From: Kofleriaceae bacterium
GTDB taxonomy: Bacteria; Myxococcota_A; Polyangia; Haliangiales; Haliangiaceae
DNA length: 64,000 bases
NCBI GenBank assembly: GCA_025357755.1
Contig: JANXOP010000079.1
Span: forward strand, 16,666 to 80,665
Reading direction: 5' to 3'
This document shows, one piece after another, positions 8,854 to 16,537 of the stretch. A program made the position numbers and the translations under genes. Position 1 is the first letter of the stretch, and each line of letters starts with the position of its first letter. The notes beneath the pieces are model-generated. The model did not search any database. It saw only the letters and a list, made by a program, of their open reading frames with translations, and had not been told where the DNA came from.

Positions 8854-9677
8854 TCTCGCTCGCGGCGCTGCTCGCGCTCGCTGCACCCGCCCTCGCCGTG
8901 CCGCGCTCGCGCGCGGCCAAAGCGCAATTCGCAAAGGGCGTCGCCGCATATCGCAAGGACGACTACGCCGGCGCGAGCGCCGCGTTCGGCAAGTCGTACG
9001 CGGTCGAGGCTGACGTGGAGACCCTGTTCGCCTGGGCGCAAGCCGAGCGCAAGCGTGGCGACTGCGACAAGGCGAGCGAGCTCTACGGCAAGCTCCTCGT
9101 CTCGAAGTTGCCGGCGGCGAACAAGACCGTCGTGCGGGACCAGCTCGAGGAGTGCAAGCGGATCATCGCCGACGACCAGGCCGCGGCCGACAAGGCGACC
9201 GCCGATCGCGCCGAGGCCGACCGCGCGCGTCAGGCCGAGGCTGATCGCGCCGCGCAGGCCGATGCCGATCGTGAAGCTCGAGCGCGAGCAGACCGCGCGC
9301 CGCAGGTCCCACTTACCGCGCCACCGGTCGTCGCGAGCTCCTCGCCTTGGTACAAAGATGGCCTCGGCGACACCCTCGTCCTGCTCGGTCTCGCGGGGGT
9401 CGGTACGAGTGTCGCGCTGTTGATGTCGAGCCACGCCGCCGAGGCCGACTCCAGGAGCCCATCGCTGACCTACCCTCAGTTCATCGCGCTCGACGACAAA
9501 GCGACCTCGCGCGGCACGCTTGGCATGATCGCGGGAGGCGTCGGTGTCGGCTCGATCCTGCTCGGCGTGATTCGCTACGCGACGCGCTCGACCGGCGCCT
9601 CGACGAACGAGGCGACGAAGGTCACGGCGTGGCTCGGCGGCGCCGGTGGCGGCCTCGCGATCTCTGGCGAGCTCTAG
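8805..9677 (+). CDS. Exported TPR-like protein with membrane segments
   Basis: A 290-residue protein of unknown role. A signal peptide (LISLAALLALAAPALA) leads into TPR-like helices (about 35-115: AKGVAAYRKDDYAGASAAFGKSYAV and following). A highly charged Ala/Asp/Arg/Glu coiled coil (about 118-165) carries repeats of the form ADRAEADRARQAEADRAAQADADR. Two C-terminal hydrophobic segments follow (TLVLLGLAGVGTSVALLM and GTLGMIAGGVGVGSILLGVI). This TPR plus two-TM layout resembles the PEGA/TPR proteins elsewhere in the window but lacks a PEGA domain. It starts at a GTG inside the kinase gene (49-nt overlap), which implies co-expression and possibly a physical partnership. It ends 4 nt into the convergent gene. 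Confidence 0.8.
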   Translation: MGRRLAVHAGSHRQALISLAALLALAAPALAVPRSRAAKAQFAKGVAAYRKDDYAGASAAFGKSYAVEADVETLFAWAQAERKRGDCDKASELYGKLLVSKLPAANKTVVRDQLEECKRIIADDQAAADKATADRAEADRARQAEADRAAQADADREARARADRAPQVPLTAPPVVASSSPWYKDGLGDTLVLLGLAGVGTSVALLMSSHAAEADSRSPSLTYPQFIALDDKATSRGTLGMIAGGVGVGSILLGVIRYATRSTGASTNEATKVTAWLGGAGGGLAISGEL

Positions 9678-10666
9678 CTGATCTCGATGACGATCTTGCC
9701 GCGGGCGCGACCACGCTCGAGCTCCGCGAATGCTTCGGCCACGTCGGCCAGTGGATACGCCTTGTGGATCTGTGGCTTCAAGGCGCCGCTCTCGACCCAC
9801 CCGGCGATCTCGGCGAGCTGGGTTCCATCGGGGCGCATGAACAGATAGACGAACTTCGCACCGCGCTTGGCCTCCTCGGCTCGGCGCTTGCGCGTCGCGA
9901 ACCAGATCACGGGCGGGGCGAACCAAGGCAACCAGGCCTTCGCGAACGCGGCATCCGGCATACCGCCGACTCCGACGACGGTGCCGCCGCGCTTCGTCAC
10001 CGCGAGCGAGTCGATCTCGGAAGCGCCGCCGAGCGTATCGAAGACGGCGTCGAGATCCTGCACCGCATCGCGCAGCTTCTCCTGCGTGTAGTCGATCACC
10101 TGATCGGCGCCGAGCTGCTTTACGAACGCGAGGTTCTTCGTGCTGGTCGTCGTCGCGACCCAGAGTCCGAGCTGCTTTGCGATCTGGATCGCGTGGCAAC
10201 CCACACCACCGGCACCGGCATGGATCAGCACGCGTTGCCCCGGCACGAGCGCGGCACCTTCGCGCAGCGCCTGCAGCGCCGTCAGCGTGACGAGCGGTAG
10301 CGCTGCGGCCTCGCCGAACGACGCATTTTTGGGCTTCTTCGCGACGAACTGCTCGTCGGCACACACGCGCTCGGCGAGCCCACCCATGCGCAGCTTCTCG
10401 AGCCGCACGAAGACCTCGTCGCCGATCGCTGCGCGCGTGACCTCGCGGCCGATCGCCTCGACGACTCCCGCGACATCACAGCCGAGATGCAACGGTGGCT
10501 TCAACGCCAGGGCCAGCTTGGCCTTGCCGTCACGGATCTTGAAGTCGAGGGGATTGAGGCTCGCCGCACGGACGGCGATCCGGACATCGCGTGGACCCAT
10601 CTCGGGCTCCGCGACCTCGGCAACTTCGACGGCTGCACCGTAGCGGCGCGCGATAACGGCTTTCAC
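9674..10666 (-). CDS. Zinc-independent MDR-family NADPH:quinone oxidoreductase
   Basis: A 330-residue medium-chain dehydrogenase/reductase. Its N-terminal GroES-like domain contains SLNPLDFKIRDG, typical of quinone oxidoreductase-like members. A Rossmann domain follows with HAGAGGVGCHAIQIAKQLG as the NADPH-binding motif, then ATTTSTKNLAFVKQLGADQVIDY. The structural zinc cysteines of alcohol dehydrogenases are absent. It probably reduces quinones or enones with NADPH; the substrate is unknown. An unusually long insertion (WLPWFAPPVIWFATRKRRAEEAKRG, about 240-264) interrupts the usual C-terminal region. It lies 21 nt after the XRE-cupin regulator gene on the same strand, so it may be the regulator's target. 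Confidence 0.88.
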   Translation of the reverse strand: MKAVIARRYGAAVEVAEVAEPEMGPRDVRIAVRAASLNPLDFKIRDGKAKLALALKPPLHLGCDVAGVVEAIGREVTRAAIGDEVFVRLEKLRMGGLAERVCADEQFVAKKPKNASFGEAAALPLVTLTALQALREGAALVPGQRVLIHAGAGGVGCHAIQIAKQLGLWVATTTSTKNLAFVKQLGADQVIDYTQEKLRDAVQDLDAVFDTLGGASEIDSLAVTKRGGTVVGVGGMPDAAFAKAWLPWFAPPVIWFATRKRRAEEAKRGAKFVYLFMRPDGTQLAEIAGWVESGALKPQIHKAYPLADVAEAFAELERGRARGKIVIEIS

Positions 10667-10687
10667 CGCCGGAGTATCGTCCGAATA

Positions 10688-11386
10688 TCAGCCGATTTCT
10701 TCGGCGTACGTCATCACGAGGTACATCACTGCTTCGGTGCGCCCCCCGTTGCGATACGCGTGCGGCGTATCGGCTTCGAACAGCACCGAATCGCCGGTCT
10801 CGAGCTTGTGCGTATCGCCCGCGACATCGATCTCGATGGTGCCCGCGGTGACGACGAGGTTCTCCGAGGTGCCGGGCGGGTGAGCGTCGGCATCTTCGAC
10901 CGCGCCCGCGGCGAGACGGAGCTCGTAGAACTCGACGCGACGCGGTTCGTCGAACGGGAACAACGCACGCGAGCTGAAGCTGCGATCCTTGCTCGTGAGG
11001 ATCTTCGATTCCGCCGAGCGCAACACGAGGGCACCGGATTGCGTACGCGCGCTGATCAGCGCGGAGAACGTGACCTCGAGAGCGCGGGCGATCTTCCACA
11101 GCACGTTGATCGTCGGTGCACTCTGGCCGAGCTCGATCTGGCCGAGCATCGCGCGCGAGACGCCGGAGATCTGCGCGAGGCGCTCGAGCGAGAGACCGCG
11201 GCGCGTGCGCAGCCGCCGGAGGTTGGCGCCGACGACCGGCGCGAGATCCGCGGTCTCGGTCGGCGTCGCGGTCGTGACCGCGGACGGAGCGGGGAGCGCC
11301 GCGGAGGCTTCCTCGCTACCTCCGCCACGCGTGGTCTTGCTCTGTGTTGCCACGGACTTGTCGGCTTTCTTTTTGACCAGACCCAA
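10688..11386 (-). CDS. XRE-family regulator with C-terminal cupin
   Basis: Up to 232 residues. A Lys/Ser/Ala-rich N-terminal tail precedes an XRE helix-turn-helix (LRRLRTRRGLSLERLAQISGVSRAMLGQIELG, about 57-88). A C-terminal cupin follows (about 150-225) with HPPGTSENLVVTAG, IEIDVAGDTHKLETGDSVLF and PHAYRN. This HTH-cupin design usually senses a small molecule in the beta-barrel. The first possible start is a TTG at 11386; a GTG at 11353 is a serious alternative. Two inverted repeats and a direct repeat lie at its 5' end (11386-11430), suggesting autoregulation. Its neighbours are upp upstream and an MDR oxidoreductase downstream, both on its strand. Confidence 0.88.
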   Translation of the reverse strand: MGLVKKKADKSVATQSKTTRGGGSEEASAALPAPSAVTTATPTETADLAPVVGANLRRLRTRRGLSLERLAQISGVSRAMLGQIELGQSAPTINVLWKIARALEVTFSALISARTQSGALVLRSAESKILTSKDRSFSSRALFPFDEPRRVEFYELRLAAGAVEDADAHPPGTSENLVVTAGTIEIDVAGDTHKLETGDSVLFEADTPHAYRNGGRTEAVMYLVMTYAEEIG

Positions 11387-11430
11387 ACGGGATCTATATC
11401 CGTTATTGCGGAGAACCTCAATCCGCTATT
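11386..11430. promoter_or_regulatory. Paired inverted/direct repeats, likely XRE-cupin operator
   Basis: Two 19-bp inverted repeats share one geometry: AACGG-N9-CCGTT (11386-11404) and GCGGA-N9-TCCGC (11408-11426). The same stretch contains a direct repeat ATCCGYTATT (11398-11407 and 11421-11430), offset by 23 nt, about two helical turns. The site fills the gap between upp and the XRE-cupin gene and runs into the upp stop codon. Cooperative binding of the regulator at its own promoter is the simplest reading. The binding specificity is inferred from position only. Confidence 0.5.
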
Positions 11431-12058
11431 TCGTACCGAACATCCGGTCCCCTGCGTCGCCGAGCCCCGGAACGATGTAGCTCTTCTCGTTGAGCCGCTC
11501 GTCGATCGAGGCCGTGTAGACCGGCACGTCGGGGTGCGTGGCGTGGAAGACCTGCAAGCCTTCCGGAACGGTCAGCAGGCACATGAACTTGATCGAGCGC
11601 GGCCCGGTCTTCTTGATCCGCGAGACGGCGGCGACCGCGGAATTGCCGGTCGCGAGCATCGGGTCGACGATGATCACGTCGCGCTCGGACATCGAGTCCG
11701 GAACCTTGAAGTAGTACTCGACCGGCGCGAGCGTCTGGTGGTCGCGGTACAGGCCGATGTGGCCGACGCGCGCCGACGGAATCAGATCCAGCATGCCGTC
11801 CAGCAAGCCGTTGCCGGCGCGCAAGATCGAGATCAAGACGAGCTTCTTGCCGTCGAGCACCGGCGCCATCGTCTTGCCGATCGGCGTCTCGACTTCGATC
11901 ATCGTCGTCGGGAAATCGCGGCAGACCTCGTAAGCAAGCAGCGTGCTGATCTCGCGAAGCAACGTCCGGAACTTGCTGGTGCTCGTGTCTTTGTCCCGCA
12001 TCAACGTCAGCTTGTGCTGGACCAACGGATGCGCGACGACGTGAACTTCGGCGGCCAT
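11426..12058 (-). CDS. upp: Uracil phosphoribosyltransferase
   Basis: A 210-residue type I phosphoribosyltransferase that makes UMP from uracil and PRPP (pyrimidine salvage). It has the conserved N-terminal [38 protein letters not shown], the PRPP loop [14 protein letters not shown], and the uracil-binding C-terminal [30 protein letters not shown]. Length and motifs are canonical. It lies 21 nt after a small exported-protein gene and 39 nt before the XRE-cupin gene, all on one strand. Confidence 0.97.
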   Translation of the reverse strand: MAAEVHVVAHPLVQHKLTLMRDKDTSTSKFRTLLREISTLLAYEVCRDFPTTMIEVETPIGKTMAPVLDGKKLVLISILRAGNGLLDGMLDLIPSARVGHIGLYRDHQTLAPVEYYFKVPDSMSERDVIIVDPMLATGNSAVAAVSRIKKTGPRSIKFMCLLTVPEGLQVFHATHPDVPVYTASIDERLNEKSYIVPGLGDAGDRMFGTK

Positions 12059-12079
12059 TTCGGCCGGACCCTAACAGAA

Positions 12080-12244
12080 CTAGCGCTGCGCGACGTGCGT
12101 CGGCGTAGCGGCCTGTGCCGCGGTCGAAACCGAGGTCACGCCAATGACAGCGGCGAGGGCCACGCAGGCCGCGAACACCGCGTCACGGAGGCGCGAGGTG
12201 CGTTGGCGAGCGGTGATCGACGCGAGGTGATTGTTCGTGGTCAT
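12080..12244 (-). CDS. Small exported or membrane protein
   Basis: A 54-residue peptide starting at the ATG at 12244; a 12-residue longer form is possible. It has a basic N-terminus (SITARQRTSRLRD), one hydrophobic segment (AVFAACVALAAVIGVTSVSTA) and a typical signal-peptidase site AQA-A, leaving a short tail ATPTHVAQR. The mature product would therefore be tiny, or the protein stays as a one-helix membrane peptide. No homologue is recognised. It is upstream of upp on the same strand. Confidence 0.45.
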   Translation of the reverse strand: MTTNNHLASITARQRTSRLRDAVFAACVALAAVIGVTSVSTAAQAATPTHVAQR

Positions 12245-12380
12245 GTTCGAGCTGTATTTCACGGACGGTGCCAGGTCCAAGCCCAGCGATCTCGGCTAGT
12301 TAGGTGGCGAGACAACCAGCCTGCGATGTCGCACGTCCTGTCGCAGGGACAGTCGCGGATCATGGCGATGTTCGCGGTTG

Positions 12381-12410
12381 CAGATAGTTAACCGTTGAGT
12401 TAACTATCTG
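12381..12410. promoter_or_regulatory. Perfect 12-bp palindrome: ArsR-type operator
   Basis: CAGATAGTTAAC-cgttga-GTTAACTATCTG is a perfect inverted repeat with 12-bp arms and a 6-nt centre. It ends 3 nt before the start codon of the VOC gene. It is AT-rich against a very GC-rich background. The operon it precedes encodes an ArsR-type repressor, so this is almost certainly its operator. The tight spacing leaves no room for a normal ribosome-binding site, so a leaderless or near-leaderless transcript, or an upstream transcription start with the palindrome transcribed, must be considered. Confidence 0.8.
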
Positions 12411-12413
12411 GGA

Positions 12414-12866
12414 ATGGACATCGCATCCAAACCCGTTCCCAAAGGCTGGTCGCGCATCTCTTCGAGCGTGACCTACGAGCACGCCGGCCCTGCCATCGAT
12501 TGGCTGTGCCGGGTGTTCGGCTTCGAGCTCCAGCTCAAGGTCGATGGTGAGGGTGGCACGGTCGTCCACTCCGAGCTCACGCTCGGTGGAGGCTTGATCA
12601 TGGTCGGCGACAACGTCGGCAAGGATCGACCCTGGCAGAAGAGCCCGCAGCAGCTCGGCGGCGGCTGCACCCAGGCGCTGTGCATCTACATCGACGACGT
12701 CGAGGCGCATTGCGAGCACGCGCGAGCGGCGGGCGCGACGATCGCGATGGAACCCAAGACGAGCGATTACGGCGACGACTACTGGGTCGACCGGAGCTAC
12801 GAGGTGATCGATCTCGAAGGTCATCACTGGTGGTTCATGCAGCGCCTGCGTGACAAGACCTCGTGA
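12414..12866 (+). CDS. VOC (glyoxalase/bleomycin-resistance-like) protein
   Basis: A 150-residue protein of the vicinal oxygen chelate fold, with two beta-alpha-beta-beta-beta modules: residues 14-65 (SSSVTYEHAGPAIDWLCRVFGFE) and 75-143 (CIYIDDVEAHCEHARAAGATI and following). VGDNVGKDRPWQ and DVEAHC are typical of the PhnB-like branch. Such proteins bind or modify small molecules or give antibiotic or aldehyde resistance; the substrate is unknown. It is the first gene of a three-gene operon with an ArsR regulator and an AHSA1-type protein, a combination common in Actinobacteria and Myxococcota. Its stop overlaps the next start (GTGA). Confidence 0.9.
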   Translation: MDIASKPVPKGWSRISSSVTYEHAGPAIDWLCRVFGFELQLKVDGEGGTVVHSELTLGGGLIMVGDNVGKDRPWQKSPQQLGGGCTQALCIYIDDVEAHCEHARAAGATIAMEPKTSDYGDDYWVDRSYEVIDLEGHHWWFMQRLRDKTS

Positions 12867-13192
12867 CCCTCGACCAGACCTTCCTCGCGCTCGCCGATCC
12901 GACCCGCCGTGGCGTGATCGATCTCTTGCGCGCGAGGCCGCGGCGAGCGAGCGATCTCGCCGCCGAGCTCGATGCGAGTCGCCCGGCGATGAGCAAGCAC
13001 CTGCGCGTGCTGCGCTCGAGCGGCCTCGTCGAGACCTCGCTCGAGGCCGATGCGCGCGTGCGGGTGTACTCGTTGCGGCGCGAACGTTTCGGCGAACTGC
13101 GGGTCTGGCTCGATCAAGTCGAGCGCTTCTGGGGCGAGCAGCTCGCCGGCTTCGCGGCCCACATCGCGAGCCGAGGGGCGGTGAAGAAATGA
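12863..13192 (+). CDS. ArsR-family repressor
   Basis: A 109-residue winged-helix regulator: LDQTFLALADPTRRGVIDLL (first helices), ASDLAAELDASRPAMSKHLRVLRSSGLVE (recognition helix) and RVRVYSLRRERFGELRVWLDQVERFWGEQL. There are no ArsR-type CxC metal-binding cysteines; this is the metal-independent subgroup usually paired with AHSA1/SRPBCC proteins. It starts at a GTG overlapping the VOC stop by 4 nt and its stop overlaps the next ATG by 3 nt. It probably represses the operon through the palindrome at 12381-12410. Confidence 0.93.
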   Translation: MTLDQTFLALADPTRRGVIDLLRARPRRASDLAAELDASRPAMSKHLRVLRSSGLVETSLEADARVRVYSLRRERFGELRVWLDQVERFWGEQLAGFAAHIASRGAVKK

Positions 13193-13674
13193 CGGGTGAT
13201 CGAGCCGTCGCGATGGTCACGGTACCTTGCTCGCCCGAGCTCGCGTTCGAGGTCTTCACCACCGAGACCGATCTATGGTGGCGCCGAGGCGTGAGGTTTC
13301 GCGCATCGAGCTCGGGGGTACTCGCGTTCGAGCCGAAGCTCGGCGGGCGCCTGTTCGAGCAGTACGAGACGCACGCCTACGAGGCCGGCCGGATCACCGC
13401 GTGGGATCCACCGGCGCGGCTCGAGTTCGAATGGCGCGCCAGCAACTTCGCACCGGACGAGCTCACGTTCGTGACCGTCACGTTCGAACCGACGCCGAGC
13501 GGCAGCACGCGAGTCACCGTCGAGCATCGTGGGTTCGCGGCGCTGCGACCCGATCATCCGGTACGTCACGGCGCGACGGTTCCTGCCTTCATCGCGCGCA
13601 TGGGGATGTGGTGGGGCGACTTGTTGACGGGCTTGCGCGTCCATGTGCCCGAGGCCACGCGAACCGGCACTTGA
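13189..13674 (+). CDS. SRPBCC (AHSA1-like) domain protein
   Basis: A 161-residue START/Bet v 1-like protein: VPCSPELAFEVFTTETDLWW at the N-terminus, then GGRLFEQY, ITAWDPPARLEFEW and the C-terminal helix FIARMGMWWGDLLTGLRVHV. AHSA1-type folds form a hydrophobic cavity and bind ligands. Paired with an ArsR repressor and a VOC protein, it may bind the inducing compound or help remove it. The ATG at 13189 overlaps the arsR stop. It is the last gene of the operon; the next gene starts 60 nt later. Confidence 0.92.
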   Translation: MTGDRAVAMVTVPCSPELAFEVFTTETDLWWRRGVRFRASSSGVLAFEPKLGGRLFEQYETHAYEAGRITAWDPPARLEFEWRASNFAPDELTFVTVTFEPTPSGSTRVTVEHRGFAALRPDHPVRHGATVPAFIARMGMWWGDLLTGLRVHVPEATRTGT

Positions 13675-13734
13675 CGCAGGGCGCCGTCGAGCAAAGTAAG
13701 CGCATCGTCGACGGAAACGTTATCCTCCGCGGTG

Positions 13735-16086
13735 ATGCAGCACAGGGCGCTCGCGCTGGTTTTGCTATCCGGACTCGTCGCGTGTGGCGATAACAACGGC
13801 ACGGGTGCCACGGTCGGAAGTCCCGATCATGTCGTCACGTCGTTGACGCCGAATCCGCTGATCGCAGGAGCCACGTTGACCGCGACGTGCACGGTGTACG
13901 ACGCGAACGACAACGCGCTCGCCGGCTTCACGCCGACGTTCGCGATCTCGCCCGACGACGCGAACACGGTGATCACGGAGCTCTCCGCGGTTGTCACGAA
14001 GGCGGGCCACTACGCGGGCCAATGCAGCATCCCGGAGCTCGCTGGCGACTTCGCGCAGTTCGAGGTCGTGCATGCCTTGCCGGCGCAGATCATGATCGGC
14101 AAGGCGCCCGATCAACAGGTCTACCGGATCGCTACGGCCGTCGAGATCACGCACGTGGTCACCGACCCGTACGGCAACGAGATTCCCGAGGCCGTGGTCA
14201 CGGACGCGAGCACGCCAGTCAACGGCCTGGGCCCGATCACGAGCGCAGCACCCGATGCGTTCATGTACGGCAGCGAGGGCAAGTATCACGTCCATGCGAC
14301 CGTCGCGCCGCCCACCGATGCGGGTCGGGAGGTCAGCGCGGATCTCGATCTGATCGTCAACGAGAGCGGCCCCAAGATCACGTGCGGCTCGCCGCTCGAC
14401 GGCACGATGCTGAACGCGGCCGCCGGCCAGGCTCTGACGTTCACCGGCACGGCCGTCGATACGAACGGCACGATGAGCGTCACGGTCGATGGTAACCCGG
14501 TCGTCCTGGCTGGCGATGGTTCGTTCAGCGCGCCGGTCACGTCGAAGTTCGGCATCAACTTCATCGATGTCGAGGCGACCGATACCTATGGCGTCACGAC
14601 CGCGAAGGTCTGCACGTTCCTCGCGTCGTCGCAGTGGGTGGGCACGAACGCGCAGCTCGATGGTGCGGTCGCGCTCCACCTCGGTGCGGCGGCGATCGAC
14701 GATGGGAACCGCGGTGGCGACATCAACTCGCTGGGCGACCTCTTGAACACGGTCGCGAATTCGAGCGGCCTCCACACCACGCTCGATAGCGCGCTCGTCG
14801 CGGCGAATCCGCTGCATCCGAACACCTGTGACCAGTCGGTGTTCGGGGTCTGCGTGCTCCGCGATCAGGTCGATTATCAGAGCTCGTCGCTGCCGGGGCC
14901 GAACACGGATACGTTGGCGCTCGTCGCGGGTGGCCTCGCGGTGACCGAGAAGATCGCGAACCCGGCGGTCAACCTTCGTATCCACGGTCAGGTCAGTGGT
15001 ATCGGCTACGACACCACCGGCCCGGTGACGTTCGCGTACATCCAGGTCAGTGCGGTCTTCGACCTCGGGCTCGTCGGCGGTAAGCCGCACATGAGCGTGC
15101 GACCCGGGAGCGTGAGCGTCAGCGTCGGCAGCATCTCGACAGATTTCGGCGGCATCAGCGGCTGGCTGATCGACAACATCATCGTGCCGCTCGCGCAGGG
15201 CACCCTGAAGACGACCGTCAGTAACCTGGTCTCGAGCTACATCTCGAACAACTTCAACGCGGTGCTCGACAGCGTGGTCTCGAACCTCGATATCAGCTCG
15301 CTCGGCACGAGCTTCGCCGTACCGCGCCTCGATACCGGCTCGGTCTCGCTCGGCTTTGGCGTCGGATTCTCCTCGCTCGATACGTCGACGACGCGCGTGC
15401 TGTTCGGCATCGGCACCAAGCTCACTGCCGCGGCGGCGAACCTGTACCCCACGCTCGGTGCGCCCGTACCGGCAGGTGCGGTGCTGAACGATCCGAACAC
15501 GGCCGGACAACCCGCGGGCGTCGCGGCGCATATCGCGATCCTCGATCAAGCCCTGCACGCGCTGTGGAAGGCGAACTACTTCCACGCGACGGTCGATGGT
15601 TCGACGCTCGGTGCGGCCCCCGGCACGACGGTCTCGCTCGACGCGCGGCTACCGCCCGTCGCGAACTTCGCGAACGGCACGGTGGAGGTCGCGCTCGGCG
15701 ATGTCGATCTCACGCTCGATACGCCGGGCAATCCGAGCCTCGCGCTCACCGCAGGCATCCGCGCACATACGAACGTCACGCTCGTGGGGAGCTCGCTCAG
15801 CTTCACCGGCATCGTGCTCGACGAGGTTCATCTCTCGAGCGACCTCATCGAGCTCTCGGTGATGCAACAGCAGCAATTCCAGGATCTGGTCGCGATGCTC
15901 GCGCAGCAAGTGATCACGACCTCGCTCGACAATGCCTTGCCGGCGCTGCCGATTCCGAGCTTCACGCTGCCCGCCTCGCTCGGGTCCTACGGTCTGCCGG
16001 TCGGGAGCCGCCTCGGCATCACCTCGCCATCGCTCGTCCTCGCGCCGCCAGAGTTCGTGCTTCGCGGTGGCTTCGGGATCCAGTAG
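13735..16086 (+). CDS. Large exported lipoprotein, Ig-like N-half and BPI-like C-half
   Basis: A 783-residue protein with a lipoprotein signal (LALVLLSGLVAC, Cys18). An ATG at 13735 and an adjoining GTG at 13732 are equivalent starts. Residues 25-320 look like tandem Ig-like beta domains (VVTSLTPNPLIAGATLTATCTVYD; ALTFTGTAVDTNGTMSVTVDGNPV). Residues 320-780 are long amphipathic beta strands with HIAILDQALHALWKANYF and a C-terminal IPSFTLPASLGSYGLPVGSRLGI. That resembles tubular lipid-binding (BPI/LBP-like) domains, a tentative structural guess. It may carry lipids or adhere at the cell surface. It converges with the XRE gene, with the stop codons abutting. Confidence 0.7.
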   Translation: MQHRALALVLLSGLVACGDNNGTGATVGSPDHVVTSLTPNPLIAGATLTATCTVYDANDNALAGFTPTFAISPDDANTVITELSAVVTKAGHYAGQCSIPELAGDFAQFEVVHALPAQIMIGKAPDQQVYRIATAVEITHVVTDPYGNEIPEAVVTDASTPVNGLGPITSAAPDAFMYGSEGKYHVHATVAPPTDAGREVSADLDLIVNESGPKITCGSPLDGTMLNAAAGQALTFTGTAVDTNGTMSVTVDGNPVVLAGDGSFSAPVTSKFGINFIDVEATDTYGVTTAKVCTFLASSQWVGTNAQLDGAVALHLGAAAIDDGNRGGDINSLGDLLNTVANSSGLHTTLDSALVAANPLHPNTCDQSVFGVCVLRDQVDYQSSSLPGPNTDTLALVAGGLAVTEKIANPAVNLRIHGQVSGIGYDTTGPVTFAYIQVSAVFDLGLVGGKPHMSVRPGSVSVSVGSISTDFGGISGWLIDNIIVPLAQGTLKTTVSNLVSSYISNNFNAVLDSVVSNLDISSLGTSFAVPRLDTGSVSLGFGVGFSSLDTSTTRVLFGIGTKLTAAAANLYPTLGAPVPAGAVLNDPNTAGQPAGVAAHIAILDQALHALWKANYFHATVDGSTLGAAPGTTVSLDARLPPVANFANGTVEVALGDVDLTLDTPGNPSLALTAGIRAHTNVTLVGSSLSFTGIVLDEVHLSSDLIELSVMQQQQFQDLVAMLAQQVITTSLDNALPALPIPSFTLPASLGSYGLPVGSRLGITSPSLVLAPPEFVLRGGFGIQ

Positions 16087-16443
16087 CTACTTCTTCGCGA
16101 GGCGCAGGAGCTGGCGCACGATCCCGAGCACCATCGTACGGGACTCCGGCGAGAGCTCGGCGATCTGGCGCGCGACCTCTTCGATCGCGCGGGGTAGGGC
16201 GGGTTTCGCGACCCGGGCGGGCGCCTTGCCGAACCGCACGTCGAGATGATTCGCGAGCCCGTCCTCGACGATCGCATGCAGCGTGCTGAACGGAATGTCA
16301 CGCGTACCGCGCTCGATCTCGCTGACATACTTACCGACGATGCCAGCGCGCGTGCCGAGCTCGGCCTGGGTGTAGCCGCGTGCTTCGCGGCGGCCTCGAA
16401 TCACCAAGCCAAGCGTTCGTAGTGCGTCTTTGGCCGTTGCCAT
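16087..16443 (-). CDS. XRE-family DNA-binding protein
   Basis: A 118-residue regulator. An N-terminal XRE helix-turn-helix (LGLVIRGRREARGYTQAELGTRAGIVGKYVSEIERG, about 11-46) is followed by a helical C-terminal segment (about 60-118) ending in a basic tail, with no recognisable ligand domain. It lies opposite a small plus-strand gene (16538), and an inverted-repeat cluster in the gap could be its operator. The target is unknown. Confidence 0.88.
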   Translation of the reverse strand: MATAKDALRTLGLVIRGRREARGYTQAELGTRAGIVGKYVSEIERGTRDIPFSTLHAIVEDGLANHLDVRFGKAPARVAKPALPRAIEEVARQIAELSPESRTMVLGIVRQLLRLAKK

Positions 16444-16479
16444 CGCTCTCAGTCATCGGCCGGACTCGGATTAGGGATA

Positions 16480-16513
16480 TCCACGTTCGGTGGACTTCTG
16501 TTTCGAGGTCCAC
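16480..16513. promoter_or_regulatory. Overlapping inverted repeats between divergent genes
   Basis: TCCAC-gttcg-GTGGA (16480-16494) overlaps a second repeat, GTGGAC (16490-16495) with GTCCAC (16508-16513). So the element TCCAC/GTGGA occurs three times in about 34 bp in the gap between the XRE gene and the divergent gene at 16538. It is a candidate operator for the XRE protein. Confidence 0.4.
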
Positions 16514-16537
16514 GGCAGGTAGGATGTCGGTGTTGTC

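Noticed and set aside
13765..15585. 606-codon minus-strand frame opposite the large lipoprotein gene
   Set aside because: Low-complexity Arg/Asp/Val composition, no motifs, and fully antisense to a gene with a clear signal peptide and beta domains.
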